From the NCBI RefSeq assembly GCF_026547205.1, contig NZ_CP106877.1:2553501-2617500 (forward strand): a DNA stretch of 64,000 nt, written 5' to 3'. Source of the DNA: Fervidibacillus halotolerans. GTDB taxonomy: Bacteria > Bacillota > Bacilli > Bacillales > Caldibacillaceae. A model generated the notes under the pieces. It made no database searches, was not told where the DNA came from, and saw only the letters and a list, made by a program, of their open reading frames with translations. This document shows, piece by piece, positions 53,037 through 64,000 of the stretch (the stretch's first letter is position 1; every line of letters starts with the position of its first letter). A program made the translations under genes and the position numbers.

Positions 53037-54356
53037 TTGAACAAATCCAAAAAAATTCGCTATATGATCGTCCCAATCCTTTTTATATTCCTATTTAGTG
53101 TTTTTGGTAATCTGCAAGTTCAAGCCGATTCCGATCCATTGAATTTGAAAGGAAAGGCTGCGATTTTAATAGATGGAGAAACGGGAAAAATTTTGTATGA
53201 AAAAAATGCCGATGAACTTCTCGGTGTCGCCAGTATGTCAAAAATGATGACCGAGTACTTAGTTTTGGAAGCGATCCATGAAGGTCGAATTTCCTGGGAT
53301 CAAGAAGTAACGATTAACGAATATATACATAAATTATCTGCAGCGCCCGGTCTTTCCAACGTCGGATTGACTCAAGGGGAAAAATACACGGTGCAAGAAT
53401 TGTATGAGGCGATGGCCATTCATTCAGGAAATGCTGCAGCTGTAGCATTAGCAGAAGTCATTTCTGGTACGGAAACGAATTTTGTGAAATTGATGAACGA
53501 AAAGGCAGAAGAACTCGGGCTAGGAGATTATCATTTTGTCAATTCGACCGGTTTAAATAATTCCAGTTTACTCGGCAACTATCCGGAAGGAACAGATGAA
53601 AACGATGAAAATCAAATGTCTGCTCGAGCAACAGCGAAACTCGCTTACCGATTGATCCATGATTTCCCAGAAGTATTACAAACGGCAAGTAAATCGGAAC
53701 TTGCTTTTCGGGATGGAAGAATTTATAAAAATTTCAACTGGATGTTGCCAGGATTGATATATGAATATGAAGGTATGGATGGTTTAAAAACCGGTTCTAC
53801 CGATTTTGCTGGTTATTGTTTTACCGCCACTGCTGAACGAAATGGGAAACGATTTATCTCTGTCATTATGAATACAGCAAGTCAAAAGGAACGATTTGCT
53901 GAAACGGAAAAATTATTGAATTATGCTTTCAGTACGTTCACTGAAGAAGAATTATTTCCCGGAAATATGACGATTGAAGGAAATGAAACGATACCGGTTG
54001 TGAAAGGGAAAAAAGATTCGGTTAAAATCGCAACTGCACAACCGATTCGACTTGTTATAAAAAACGGTGAAAAAGAATTACACAAGCCTAAATTCGTAAT
54101 CGATGAGAAAAAATTGAATGAAGAAGGCGAATTAACCGCACCTGTTAAAAAGGGAGATGTGATCGGTTATTTAACATATACGTATGACGGACAAGAGCTA
54201 GGTTTTATCGATGGCACTGAAACGATTAAAGTCGATGTCGTAGCGACAGAAACGGTGGAAAAGGCAAACGGATTTGTTTTGATGATGAGAGGAATCGGTG
54301 AGTTTTTCAGCAATTTATGGGAAGGAATTACGAAAACGATTGGAAGTTGGTTTTAA
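53037..54356 (+). CDS. dacA: D-alanyl-D-alanine carboxypeptidase DacA (PBP5)
   Basis: 439 residues. TTG 53037 is chosen because GGAGGG ends 8 bases before it; ATG 53031 is only 2 bases away. Signal peptide about 8-32 (YMIVPILFIFLFSVFGNLQVQA). Penicillin-binding motifs SMSK (S-x-x-K), SGN and KTGST are all present. A C-terminal PBP5 domain and an amphipathic tail (FVLMMRGIGEFFSNLW) anchor it on the membrane. It trims the fifth D-Ala from wall peptides. It lies between guaB and serS, near the dacA position of B. subtilis. Confidence 0.95.
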   Translation: MNKSKKIRYMIVPILFIFLFSVFGNLQVQADSDPLNLKGKAAILIDGETGKILYEKNADELLGVASMSKMMTEYLVLEAIHEGRISWDQEVTINEYIHKLSAAPGLSNVGLTQGEKYTVQELYEAMAIHSGNAAAVALAEVISGTETNFVKLMNEKAEELGLGDYHFVNSTGLNNSSLLGNYPEGTDENDENQMSARATAKLAYRLIHDFPEVLQTASKSELAFRDGRIYKNFNWMLPGLIYEYEGMDGLKTGSTDFAGYCFTATAERNGKRFISVIMNTASQKERFAETEKLLNYAFSTFTEEELFPGNMTIEGNETIPVVKGKKDSVKIATAQPIRLVIKNGEKELHKPKFVIDEKKLNEEGELTAPVKKGDVIGYLTYTYDGQELGFIDGTETIKVDVVATETVEKANGFVLMMRGIGEFFSNLWEGITKTIGSWF

Positions 54357-54462
54357 AGGATTATTTCCTATTAGAAACGGTTGATTTTCTTTCGAATTGG
54401 TCATATTATAATAAATAAAATCTAATTTGGAAAATCGATGAGAGGAAAAAGTAACAATTCAT

Positions 54463-54668
54463 TCGTTTTCAGAGAGCTGATGGTTGGTGCAAATCAGTAA
54501 CGAAGGATTGTGAATCCATCCTCGAGAGTGATGCGGAAAAGGATTATCCTGAGTATGCATCAACGGAATGGTCCGTTATCTTCAACGAGTGGAAAGCAAA
54601 TTGGCTTTCAACTAGGGTGGCAACGCGGGAAAATAAACTCTCGTCCCTTTTGTGGGATGGGAGTTTTT
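54463..54668 (+). promoter_or_regulatory. T-box riboswitch (serine) upstream of serS
   Basis: AGAGAGCTGATGG opens stem I, and GTGAATCCATC holds a likely UCC serine specifier at 54515-54517. The T-box AGGGTGGCAACGCGGG is at 54614-54629. The terminator is CTCTCGTCCC/GGGATGGGAG (54638-54663) followed by TTTTTC. Uncharged tRNA-Ser would bind the specifier and the T-box bulge and switch to the antiterminator. A TATAAT lies at about 54411-54416. Confidence 0.92.
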
Positions 54669-54697
54669 CTTATTTGAAAATTACTTAAAATAATTAA

Positions 54698-55984
<1,287 letters not shown>

Positions 55985-56270
55985 AACCATTTGTGTACCA
56001 TATAAGGAAAAATTTTAAATGGTAAAAAGGAAAAACGATTTCCTAAGGGGAAAACATCTAGAAGGGCGAAAAGAAGTACGAATTCTTTTTCTGATGATGA
56101 ACGGCTTCCCTTTCCTTGAAAATATCTTCCGTTGACCATTTTTTAAACTCGTGTTATTATGTATTTTGTGCTTGTTGGAGAATGACAGAAGTCTTGTTCA
56201 TTGATCGTCTTGAAACGACTGGGAACGAACGTTTTATCACAAAAACACGCATAAATTGGAGAGCATGACA
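55985..56270. other. Spacer between serS and its terminator
   Basis: About 285 bases. Short frames only; no tRNA, riboswitch or promoter that I can support. Confidence 0.4.
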
Positions 56271-56319
56271 AAAGACTGTCTTTTAAAGATGATTATCTTT
56301 AATGACAGTCTTTTTTTTT
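56271..56319. terminator. Convergent terminator between serS and dck
   Basis: AAAGACTGTC (56271-56280) pairs with GACAGTCTTT (56304-56313), with an inner AAAGAT/ATCTTT stem. On the plus strand nine Ts follow, and the minus strand has TTTTG, so it may serve both directions. Confidence 0.75.
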
Positions 56320-56343
56320 AAAAAAAAAAGTGAAGTGGATCGA

Positions 56344-57015
56344 TTATTTCCCTTTGTAAAGATGGGATTCTTTTAAAATATTGGAAGCTTTTTTCACAAT
56401 TTCTTCAATAGCATCCTCATTTTTTAATAGATCATAATCGCAAATATTCAATCGTAATACCGGGCATGAATTAAAAGAATCGATCCAAGTTTCATAGCGA
56501 CTATACAATTCTTTCCAATATTCAATCGGAGTATCCTGTTCCATTTTCCGTCCCCGTTGGTGAATACGATTGACGATATGGTCGAATGGCCCTTCTAAAT
56601 AAATTAATAAATCAGGGTGATGAAAGTAAGGTGTCATGACCATCGCGTCAAACAGCCCCTTATACGTTTCATAATCGACCTTCGACATCGTCCCCTTTTC
56701 ATAATGCATTTTGGCGAAAATACCAACATCTTCATAAATCGATCGATCTTGGACGAAACCGCCACCGTATTCAAAAATCTTCTTTTGTTCTTTAAACCGT
56801 TCAGCAAGGAAAAAGATTTGTAAATGAAAACTCCATCGCTTAAAATCGGAATAAAATTTATCCAAATACGGATTTGTATCCACCTTTTCGAAAGATGTAC
56901 GGAAATTTAATGCATCGGCTAGGGCCTTTGTTAAAGTCGATTTTCCAACACCGACCGTACCGGCGATTGTGATGACGGCTGTACTTGGTATTTCATATTT
57001 TTCTCGTAAATTCAT
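56344..57015 (-). CDS. dck: Deoxyadenosine/deoxycytidine kinase
   Basis: 223 residues. P-loop VITIAGTVGVGKSTLTKALA (about 14-33), RSIYEDVGIFAKMHY (the ERS/DRS region) and QRGRKMEQD (lid). It resembles B. subtilis YaaF over its whole length. It phosphorylates deoxyadenosine and deoxycytidine in nucleoside salvage. Its start overlaps the dgk stop by four bases (ATGA). Confidence 0.93.
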   Translation of the reverse strand: MNLREKYEIPSTAVITIAGTVGVGKSTLTKALADALNFRTSFEKVDTNPYLDKFYSDFKRWSFHLQIFFLAERFKEQKKIFEYGGGFVQDRSIYEDVGIFAKMHYEKGTMSKVDYETYKGLFDAMVMTPYFHHPDLLIYLEGPFDHIVNRIHQRGRKMEQDTPIEYWKELYSRYETWIDSFNSCPVLRLNICDYDLLKNEDAIEEIVKKASNILKESHLYKGK

Positions 57016-57650
57016 CGATTGTTTGCTCCTTTTGCTAATATAAATGTCACATCGTTTATGATTGAATGAAGGTCTTCTATATTGTTAACAAAATCGGTTG
57101 CATTTCCATCGATTCGCAAAATCGGTACGTTTGGATGATCCCTTTCAAATTGTTCGATAAATATCTCGTATTTTTCGGATAGTTGTTTTAAGTAATCAGG
57201 GCTAATCGACTTTTCAAAATTTCGCCCTCTTAAAGCGATTCGTTTTAACAATGTGTCTACGTTTGCATGAATATATATGACCATATTCGGTTCGGGTAAG
57301 CCTTCCGTTAATATGGAGTATATTTTTGCGTATTTCTCGTAATAATCCGATCGTAATGTTAATTGGGCAAAAATTAAATTTTTAAACATATGGAAATCCG
57401 ATACCACAGGCTTATTCCATTGTAAAAAATGGTTTTGTATATCTTCCAATTGTTTAAAACGGTGGGTAAGAAAAAACATTTCCGTTTGGAATGCCCATTC
57501 GTCGATGTTTTCATAAAATTTTCCTAAATATGGATTTTCTTCGACGATCTCTTTTAATAAATAAAAATGAAAATGATTCGATAAGGCTTTTGCTAATGAG
57601 GTTTTTCCCGCCCCGATTGGTCCTTCGACGGCAATGAAGTTTGGATTCAT
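57012..57650 (-). CDS. dgk: Deoxyguanosine kinase
   Basis: 212 residues. P-loop FIAVEGPIGAGKTSLAKALS (about 5-24), EVSDFHMFKNLIFAQLTL and RIALRGRNFEKS (lid). It matches B. subtilis Dgk (YaaG), the purine-specific partner of the following gene. Together they salvage deoxynucleosides to dNMPs. Promoter expected in the 105 bases before ATG 57650. Confidence 0.93.
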   Translation of the reverse strand: MNPNFIAVEGPIGAGKTSLAKALSNHFHFYLLKEIVEENPYLGKFYENIDEWAFQTEMFFLTHRFKQLEDIQNHFLQWNKPVVSDFHMFKNLIFAQLTLRSDYYEKYAKIYSILTEGLPEPNMVIYIHANVDTLLKRIALRGRNFEKSISPDYLKQLSEKYEIFIEQFERDHPNVPILRIDGNATDFVNNIEDLHSIINDVTFILAKGANNR

Positions 57651-57755
57651 TCTGTCCCCCTACGTTTTTTATTGACATTGTATCATAGCATTGGAAATGG
57701 GTCGAGGGGGTCGAGAAACTAGGGTGGGTCGAAGGAACCGGAACCTCAGTTCTTT

Positions 57756-59036
57756 CTATCTTTTCTCAACTGTAAAATTTTCTTGTATTAAAAGCCAATT
57801 TTGTGGAAAAGAAAGACCGAGCTTCCAATAACTCATTCCTCGTAAATTCAATTCTTTAATTAAATCAAATTTTGCTTGAATGCTCCGGGCGTCCTCAAAC
57901 CACACCCGATGATTTCTTCCATTTTCGTCTATATAATCGAAAAAAGGAGCTTGGGAGCGAACATCATATTGTATGGGTACATTTTTTTGTGCGGCGAGTT
58001 TGATTGCTTGCTGGGGACTTACAGCACTTGCCACATCTCCCTTTTTGAAAGGAAGGATCCAGTCATATCCGTATAAATTTTGGCCCATAAATATTTTTTG
58101 CGGCGGAATTTCAGTAACCGCATATTCCAACACTTCTCGTACCGGACCAATGGGTGAAACGGCCATCGGAGGTCCACCACTATACCCCCATTCGTACGTC
58201 ATGATGACGACAAAGTCAACGATTTCCCCGTGGGCTCGATAATCGTGAGCTTCGTACCATTTCCCCTTTTGATCCGCACTCGTTTTCGGGGCTAAGGCCG
58301 TTGAAACTAACCAACCTTCTTTTGAAAAACGAGCTTTTGCCTTTCGTAAAAAATTGTTATAAGCTTGCCGATCTTCTGGACGTAAATATTCAAAATCGAA
58401 GTGAATATCTCGAAATCCTTGTTTTTTCGCGGTTGTTATGATGTTATTGAATAAATTTTCTTGCACCTGTTCGTCGTTCAAAATTATTTTTCCCAGTTCA
58501 TCACTAAATTGATCGTTCTCTTTATTCGTAATGACCATCATTAATAAGTTTCGATTTGCAGTAGCAATTTGTGGAAACTGATTGAGCGGTGGCTCGCGTA
58601 AACTGCCATCTCGAAGCACTTCATAACTAAATGGAGCTAAATAGGTTAAATAAGGGGCAGCTTCTCGGGCACTATTTTCTAAAGCAGGTGTAACGGTCGT
58701 TCGAGGTTCAATATATGCATTAAACTCCCTGGACGTTTTTTGAGTAGGAGGAATGTATAGTCGTGTTCCAATTTGTAACGGCTGTATAAGTGAAATTCGA
58801 TTAATTTCCGCTAATTCCTGATAAGATATTCCAAATTTTAAACCGATGGACCAAAGGCTATCTCCCGGTTGAACCCAATAAAAACTTCCGATAATCGGGA
58901 TCACTAACGTTTGACCGACAACGAGTCGGTTCGGATTTGGAATTTCATTAGCCTCCACTAAATTATTGACCGTCGTACTGTATGCTTGGGCGATTCCAAA
59001 TAAGGATTGACCGGGTTGAACAACATGAATTTGCAT
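57756..59036 (-). CDS. sleL: Spore cortex N-acetylglucosaminidase SleL/YaaH (two LysM, GH18)
   Basis: 426 residues from ATG 59036, 7 bases after GGAGG (the ATG two codons earlier is too close). Two LysM repeats (IHVVQPGQSLFGIAQAYSTT and YWVQPGDSLWSIGLKFGISY, about 1-100) bind peptidoglycan. The GH18 barrel (about 120-425) has DIHFDFEYLRPED with the D-x-D-x-E-type catalytic Glu, and MTYEWGYSGGPPMAVSPIG. In Bacillus it degrades spore cortex muramic lactam fragments during germination. No signal peptide is evident, as in homologues that are packed into spores. Confidence 0.93.
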   Translation of the reverse strand: MQIHVVQPGQSLFGIAQAYSTTVNNLVEANEIPNPNRLVVGQTLVIPIIGSFYWVQPGDSLWSIGLKFGISYQELAEINRISLIQPLQIGTRLYIPPTQKTSREFNAYIEPRTTVTPALENSAREAAPYLTYLAPFSYEVLRDGSLREPPLNQFPQIATANRNLLMMVITNKENDQFSDELGKIILNDEQVQENLFNNIITTAKKQGFRDIHFDFEYLRPEDRQAYNNFLRKAKARFSKEGWLVSTALAPKTSADQKGKWYEAHDYRAHGEIVDFVVIMTYEWGYSGGPPMAVSPIGPVREVLEYAVTEIPPQKIFMGQNLYGYDWILPFKKGDVASAVSPQQAIKLAAQKNVPIQYDVRSQAPFFDYIDENGRNHRVWFEDARSIQAKFDLIKELNLRGMSYWKLGLSFPQNWLLIQENFTVEKR

Positions 59037-59038
59037 AG

Positions 59039-59632
<594 letters not shown>

Positions 59633-59645
59633 CACGAAAGGTACA

Positions 59646-59675
59646 TTGCATTTTACTTCAGTTATATTGTATAAT
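59646..59675 (+). promoter_or_regulatory. SRP RNA promoter
   Basis: TTGCAT (59646-59651), 18 bases, TATAAT (59670-59675); transcription would start at about 59682. Confidence 0.75.
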
Positions 59676-59683
59676 ATAAATTA

Positions 59684-59948
59684 CCGTGCTAGGTGGGGAG
59701 GTAGCGGTGCCCTGTACCCGCAATCCGCTCTAGCGGGACTGAACTCCTTCCCTAGGCTGTCCAATTGTAGGGTCTGTCTTTTGTAAGTGGTGTTGACGTT
59801 TGGGTCCTACGCAATGGGAATCCATGAACCATGTCAGGTCCGGAAGGAAGCAGCATTAAGTGGACGCTCCCATGTGCCGTAGGGTTGCCTGAACCGAGCT
59901 AACTGCAAAAGCAACGCCTATGGTTGGCTGTCGAAGGAAGGTGCACGG
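59684..59948 (+). ncRNA. scr: Signal recognition particle RNA (large Bacillus type)
   Basis: About 265 bases. The ends CCGTGC and GCACGG pair. The conserved SRP54-binding hairpin is at about 59834-59856 (GTCAGGTCCGGAAGGAAGCAGC). The 5' part (GGTGGGGAGGTAGCGGTGCC and so on) forms the Alu domain found in Bacillus scRNA. It lies between tadA and dnaX, its B. subtilis place. It joins Ffh to target nascent membrane and secreted proteins. Confidence 0.96.
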
Positions 59949-59970
59949 TTTTATACATAAGGAAAAAGAT

Positions 59971-59993
59971 ACACCCAAAAGGGTGTTTTTTTT
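59971..59993 (+). terminator. SRP RNA terminator
   Basis: ACACCC-AAAA-GGGTGT followed by TTTTTTT. Confidence 0.88.
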
Positions 59994-60075
59994 ATAGTAA
60001 AAGAAACATTCTTTGCGTTATAATAAAAAGAATGAAGGATTTTTAAGTCGATTTTTTTAATGGAGGGTTTTTTGT

Positions 60076-61764
60076 ATGGGCTACCAAGCGTTATATCGGG
60101 TTTGGCGACCGCAAAATTTTGAAGATGTTGTAGGTCAAAAGCATGTAACAAAAACATTACAAAATGCCCTCATGCAAGGAAAAATTTCCCACGCTTATCT
60201 TTTTACTGGTCCGAGGGGAACAGGGAAGACGAGCGCTGCGAAAATTTTGGCAAAGGCGGTAAACTGCGTAAATCCTCAGTCGGGAGAACCTTGTAATGAA
60301 TGTGATATTTGTAAAGGGATATCCGACGGTTCCATTCCTGATTGTATCGAAATTGATGCGGCTTCCAACAGTGGCGTGAATGAAATACGAGATATTCGGG
60401 ATAAAGTGAAATATGCACCGAATGTTGCAAAATATAAAGTATATATTATCGATGAAGTTCATATGCTTTCCATCGAAGCCTTTAATGCATTATTAAAAAC
60501 GTTAGAGGAACCGCCGAAACATGTCATCTTTATTTTAGCGACGACGGAACCGCATAAAATTCCTTCGACTATTATATCCAGATGTCAACGATTTGATTTT
60601 AAGCGGATTCCCCCGCAAGCAATCGCAGACCGAATGCAACATATTTTAAATAATTCTGGCCAAGCGTACGAAGAGGAAGCCCTCCATTTAATTGCCAGGG
60701 TAGCTGAAGGCGGAATGCGGGACGCCTTAAGTTTATTAGATCAAGCGGTATCCTTCAGCGAAAATAAACTAACCGTTCAAGATGCCTTACTAATTACCGG
60801 TTCCATCTCTCAACAGAAATTGAATGAATTGGCAATGGCTATCATTGAAGAAGAACCGGAAAAATCGATTCAAACGTTACATGATCTTCTTTCGGAAGGA
60901 AAGGATCCGTCCCGAATCATTGAAGATTTGATTACTTATTTTCGGGATTTATTACTTTATCAAAGTTCTCCAGGAATGAAAGATTATTTGGAACGGGCGA
61001 TCGTCGACGAAACGTTTATTCGATTAGCTGAAAGTTTTGCCAAAGATCGAATATTTCATATTATTCACGAGCTAAATCGAGCCCAACAAGAAATGAAGTG
61101 GACGAACCATGCGAAAATTTATTTGGAAGTGTATTTGGTTAAACTAAGTCAAGGAGAAACGGAAACGCTCAATTCATCGGTTAAAGAACAAATCGATTTA
61201 TTAAATGACAAAATTCTCTCATTAGAACAGGAAATCCAAAAGCTTAAGAACTTAAAAACTTCTCAACCGTACGAACAAGAGGAAAGTGTAAAAAAACAAA
61301 GCACACACCCGATTCAAAAAGGAACATTCAAAGCCCCGGTTGGAAAAATCGAAAATATTTTAGCGAATGCCACGAAGCAAAACTTACATATGGTAAGATC
61401 AAACTGGGGTCAACTCCTAGAAAAATTGAAACGATCCCATTCGGCATTGTTGAATGATGCAGAACCAGTCGCCGCATCCGATCGAGGTTGTGTTGTGAAA
61501 TTCAAATATGAAATCCATTGCCAAATGGCGATGAATAACGGGGAATTTGTTCAAATCATGAATTCGATGTTGACAAAATTATTTCAAAAACAGGTAGAAC
61601 TAATTGGTGTGCCGGAAGACCAGTGGATAGTGATCCGAAAATCCTTTTTAAGTCAGCATCGAGACCTCGTAAAAGGTCAATCGAATGAACAGACAGAAGA
61701 TGAACCGTTAATCGAAGAGGCGAGGAAACTCGTTGGAGAAGATTTATTAGAAATAAAAGATTAA
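60076..61764 (+). CDS. dnaX: DNA polymerase III tau/gamma subunit
   Basis: 562 residues. AAA+ clamp-loader core with [20 protein letters not shown] (about 45-64), a zinc module ([19 protein letters not shown]), [20 protein letters not shown] (Walker B) and [19 protein letters not shown] (arginine finger). Domain III is at about 215-355. A coiled and low-complexity linker (about 380-445) leads to the tau C-terminus. Start ATG 60076 follows ATGGAGGGTTTTTT-T. No obvious slippery frameshift site was seen. Confidence 0.97.
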   Translation: MGYQALYRVWRPQNFEDVVGQKHVTKTLQNALMQGKISHAYLFTGPRGTGKTSAAKILAKAVNCVNPQSGEPCNECDICKGISDGSIPDCIEIDAASNSGVNEIRDIRDKVKYAPNVAKYKVYIIDEVHMLSIEAFNALLKTLEEPPKHVIFILATTEPHKIPSTIISRCQRFDFKRIPPQAIADRMQHILNNSGQAYEEEALHLIARVAEGGMRDALSLLDQAVSFSENKLTVQDALLITGSISQQKLNELAMAIIEEEPEKSIQTLHDLLSEGKDPSRIIEDLITYFRDLLLYQSSPGMKDYLERAIVDETFIRLAESFAKDRIFHIIHELNRAQQEMKWTNHAKIYLEVYLVKLSQGETETLNSSVKEQIDLLNDKILSLEQEIQKLKNLKTSQPYEQEESVKKQSTHPIQKGTFKAPVGKIENILANATKQNLHMVRSNWGQLLEKLKRSHSALLNDAEPVAASDRGCVVKFKYEIHCQMAMNNGEFVQIMNSMLTKLFQKQVELIGVPEDQWIVIRKSFLSQHRDLVKGQSNEQTEDEPLIEEARKLVGEDLLEIKD

Positions 61765-61780
61765 ACAGGAGGGATTTGCC

Positions 61781-62101
61781 ATGCGTGGAATGGGAAATAT
61801 GCAAAACGTTATGAAGCAAATGCAAAAAATGCAAAGGAAAATGCAAGAGGAACAAGAAAAGCTCGCTGAGGAACGGGTAGAAGGAACGGCCGGTGGTGAC
61901 GTTGTAAAAGTGATCGTATCTGGCCATAAAGAAGTATTAGAGGTCCAAATCGATGAAGAAGTCGTCGATCCGGAAGACGTGGAAACATTACAAGACTTGA
62001 TTGTCATCGCAACGAACGATGCGTTATCGAAAGTAGATAAATTAACGGAACAACGGATGGGACAGTTTACGAAAGGGTTGAATATCCCTGGCTTGTTTTA
62101 A
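61781..62101 (+). CDS. yaaK: YbaB/EbfC family nucleoid-associated protein (YaaK)
   Basis: 106 residues. [20 protein letters not shown], a charged coiled-coil with [20 protein letters not shown], then [20 protein letters not shown] and the dimer interface. EbfC-type proteins bind DNA as dimers. It sits 16 bases after dnaX and 19 before recR; dnaX-yaaK-recR is a standard operon. Confidence 0.95.
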   Translation: MRGMGNMQNVMKQMQKMQRKMQEEQEKLAEERVEGTAGGDVVKVIVSGHKEVLEVQIDEEVVDPEDVETLQDLIVIATNDALSKVDKLTEQRMGQFTKGLNIPGLF

Positions 62102-62120
62102 TTAGGAGGCTTTTCTTTCG

Positions 62121-62717
62121 ATGTATTACCCGGAACAAATTACAAAACTAATCGACAGTTTTATGAAATTACCTGGCATCGGTCCGAAAACAGCAACGAG
62201 ACTCGCTTTTCACGTGTTGACGATGAAAGAAGATACAGTGTTGGAATTTGCCAAAGCATTAGTCAATGCAAAACGAAATTTAACATATTGTTCTGTATGT
62301 GGACATATTACCGACCGGGATCCGTGTTATATTTGTGAAGACAGTCATCGGGATAAGTCCGTTATTTGTGTCGTCCAAGATCCGAAAGACGTGATCGCCA
62401 TGGAAAAAATGAAGGAATATAACGGTCTTTATCATGTATTACACGGATCAATTTCCCCGATGGAAGGAATTGGACCGGAAGATATTAATATTCCCGGTTT
62501 GTTAAAAAGACTGCAAGATGACCAAATTCAAGAATTGATTTTGGCGACAAATCCAAATATTGAAGGGGAAGCGACGGCTATGTACATCGCCAAGCTCGTC
62601 AAACCTTCTGGAATAAAAGTCACGCGAATAGCCCATGGGCTTCCGGTAGGCGGTGACTTGGAGTATGCCGATGAAGTCACCTTATCGAAAGCGTTAGAAG
62701 GAAGAAGGGAATTATAA
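62121..62717 (+). CDS. recR: Recombination protein RecR
   Basis: 198 residues. Helix-hairpin-helix at the start ([20 protein letters not shown]), the C4 zinc finger [16 protein letters not shown], then Toprim ([20 protein letters not shown]) and the Walker-like end [20 protein letters not shown]. It binds gapped DNA with RecO and RecF. Start ATG 62121 is preceded by TTAGGAGGC. Confidence 0.97.
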   Translation: MYYPEQITKLIDSFMKLPGIGPKTATRLAFHVLTMKEDTVLEFAKALVNAKRNLTYCSVCGHITDRDPCYICEDSHRDKSVICVVQDPKDVIAMEKMKEYNGLYHVLHGSISPMEGIGPEDINIPGLLKRLQDDQIQELILATNPNIEGEATAMYIAKLVKPSGIKVTRIAHGLPVGGDLEYADEVTLSKALEGRREL

Positions 62718-62811
62718 ACAAATGAGGAGCATTTGCATCCAAGAAAACTTCCTTCATTGAAAACTTCCTTCATTTTACTATTTCCTTTTCGATAGGAATA
62801 AAGAAGCATTC

Positions 62812-62872
62812 GAAAACCATAGGAAAAAAGGCATAATGAATTGCCTTGAAACTATGGTTTTTTTACGTTTTA
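62812..62872 (+). terminator. Terminator after recR
   Basis: AAAACCATAG ... CTATGGTTT with an inner AAGGCA/TTGCCTT stem, then TTTTTAC. It ends the dnaX-yaaK-recR transcript. Confidence 0.75.
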
Positions 62873-62902
62873 TGAAAAAAATAAAAGAAAAGGAGAATGA
62901 CT

Positions 62903-63220
62903 ATGCAATTATTCGAAGTCCAACGTAAAATTAAGAAATTTACAGAGGATAAACAGATCAACTCCCCCGTTGAAATACGAATCTTGGATTTAGCTTCCGA
63001 GGTGGGAGAACTTTCGAAAGAAGTTTTAAAATCTACAAATTATGGGGAGAAGGAATTTAAAAAGACGAAGGGATGGGATAATGAAATTGGCGATGTACTT
63101 TTTTCGATCATTTGTATCGCCAATGAAACGGATACAAATTTAGAAGATAGCTTAAATCTTGTACTTGAAAAATACGAAAAAAGATTTGCGAGTAAAGGAA
63201 ATATTGGATCTTGTAGATAA
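62903..63220 (+). CDS. MazG-like nucleotide pyrophosphohydrolase
   Basis: 105 residues from ATG 62903, 7 bases after AAGGAG; ATG 62897 directly abuts the ribosome-binding site. The MazG-type core is LDLASEVGELSKEVLKSTNY (ExxE of the metal site) and WDNEIGDVLFSIICIANETD (ExxD). Such enzymes hydrolyse (d)NTPs to NMP and PPi. It occupies the place where B. subtilis has yaaL and bofA. Confidence 0.85.
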   Translation: MQLFEVQRKIKKFTEDKQINSPVEIRILDLASEVGELSKEVLKSTNYGEKEFKKTKGWDNEIGDVLFSIICIANETDTNLEDSLNLVLEKYEKRFASKGNIGSCR

Positions 63221-63617
63221 AAAGAATTGGAAACATACATCAATAAACGGTGCCAATTGAATCCTAACTTAAGTGAAATTTTTCCAGCAAAAGAGGAAAA
63301 AGTACGGTAAAAAAGTGACGAAACGAAATTGGATACATCCAAAATATTTATTTCTGAAAGGGATACTTAAGGTATATAAAAGCTTTCGGTGTCCCTTTAA
63401 GTAATTGATAATCGGTTTCGTTTTTAAAAAATTTTTAGATTTAGTTTGTTAAATAATATCACAAATTAAAAATTTATTTGTTACAACGCTGCATAGATTT
63501 ACCATTTTTTTTAACTATAAATTTACTTATTTCATTAATCTGATAATCGTTTTAAAGAGGGAATGATTGAAAGCGATTGCGAAATTGCATTTATGAAGCA
63601 TTAGGAAAGGAGATGTG
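63221..63617. other. Intergenic stretch after the MazG-like gene
   Basis: About 400 AT-rich bases. A hairpin AAAGGGATAC/GTGTCCCTTT at about 63357-63400 lacks a T-run. No other gene or RNA is supported. Confidence 0.4.
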
Positions 63618-64000
63618 ATGATGTTTTCTGTCCTCGCAAGTGGCCTGCTATGTGGCCTGTGGGCTTATATAGCACCGGTGTTCGGTTTGTATACATGGGC
63701 AGGATTTGCCGGTTGTACTACATTTTTTTGCAATTGGAAAAGGTGGTGTAAACGGTTTATTAAAGGCGATTCTTTGTAATTTGACTGGATTTGGTTGTGC
63801 GATCATGATTATTTGATTGTCTGAAGTAACTCCCATTCCTTACGGGGTTGCCGTCTGTAGCGGTCTAGTAACGGCGCTTATGTGTCTATTAGGAAGACTA
63901 AAGATGATTAATTATATACTAGGAATTTTTATCGGTTGTTTTTCTACTTTTGCAGCAAATGGTGATTGGATAATATTGTTAATTTCTTTATTTAGTATTA
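63618..64000 (+). pseudogene. DUF1097 membrane protein, frameshifted and with an in-frame stop
   Basis: Start ATG 63618/63621 behind GGAAAGGAGATGTG. MFSVLASGLLCGLWAYIAPV, then FGLYTWAGFAGCTTFF is read in one frame up to the T7 run at 63723-63729. The next frame then continues AIGKGGVNGLLKAILCNLTG and FGCAIMII, hits TGA 63814-63816, and goes on LSEVTPIPYGVAVCSGLVTA to the window edge. This is the DUF1097 pattern of small multi-pass membrane proteins. Reading through would need removal of one T and a sense codon (TGG) for TGA. It is broken; function of the family is unknown. Confidence 0.8.

Noticed and set aside
62201..62225. CACGTG-containing sequence in recR considered as a fourth parS
   Set aside because: Only the core CACGTG matches; the flanks are not palindromic.
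63218..63312. Continuation of the MazG-like frame after its stop (28 codons to the next stop)
   Set aside because: The protein already has normal family length and the extension has no family match; readthrough is not supported.

Overview
The window comes from a low-GC Gram-positive bacterium of the Bacillaceae. It covers the chromosomal replication origin and most of its conserved neighbourhood. The gene order (rlmH ... htrA-walJIHKR ... purA-dnaC-rplI-gdpP-yybS-rpsR-ssb-rpsF-ychF-yyzM-yyaC-parB-parA-noc-rsmG-mnmG-mnmE-jag-spoIIIJ-rnpA-rpmH / oriC / dnaA-dnaN-rlbA-recF-remB-gyrB-gyrA-yaaC-guaB-dacA-serS-dck-dgk-sleL-tadA-SRP RNA-dnaX-yaaK-recR) closely follows the Bacillus subtilis origin region. 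Sporulation and germination genes (spoIIIJ, jag, yyaC, sleL) and the Soj/Spo0J/Noc set point to an endospore former. I cannot name the genus from the sequence alone.

Layout. Bases 1-7450 are an accessory, partly decayed zone. It holds the end of an NmrA-like oxidoreductase, a group IIC-type intron whose maturase is broken, a frameshifted membrane-anchored protein, a remnant of an IS3-type transposase OrfA, an AT-rich Abi/HEPN gene followed by its own small structured RNA, an ornithine cyclodeaminase remnant and a GNAT gene, with intact rlmH in the middle. Bases 7460-9440 hold an anti-sigma/ECF sigma pair and a DnaA-box cluster. Bases 9380-16600 are the WalRK operon with htrA and a CxxH/CxxC gene. 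Bases 17000-39490 carry the conserved left replichore, nearly all on the minus strand. oriC is bipartite: DnaA boxes lie upstream of dnaA (39.6-39.9 kb), and boxes plus the AT-rich unwinding element lie between dnaA and dnaN (41.4-41.5 kb). Bases 40000-62700 carry the right replichore, mostly on the plus strand, so most genes are co-directional with replication. After recR the B. subtilis synteny ends: a MazG-like gene and a twice-broken DUF1097 gene follow.

How the parts work together. DnaA, DnaN, DnaC helicase, SSB, DnaX, RecF, RecR, GyrA and GyrB serve initiation, elongation, repair and topology. ParA/ParB with three parS sites, and Noc, organise the origin and division. WalRK with WalH/I/J and HtrA control wall metabolism, and a three-half-site WalR box lies upstream of the neighbouring M23 peptidase gene. 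Ribosome and translation genes carry cis-regulators: a T-box before serS, and a leader compatible with S6:S18 autoregulation before rpsF.

The best candidate for an unusual system is the Abi (AbiF/AbiD-like, HEPN motif RNSIAH) gene at 4215-5195. A promoter 6 bases after its stop drives a compact two-hairpin RNA at about 5236-5300, an arrangement like an RNA-antitoxin/HEPN-toxin module.
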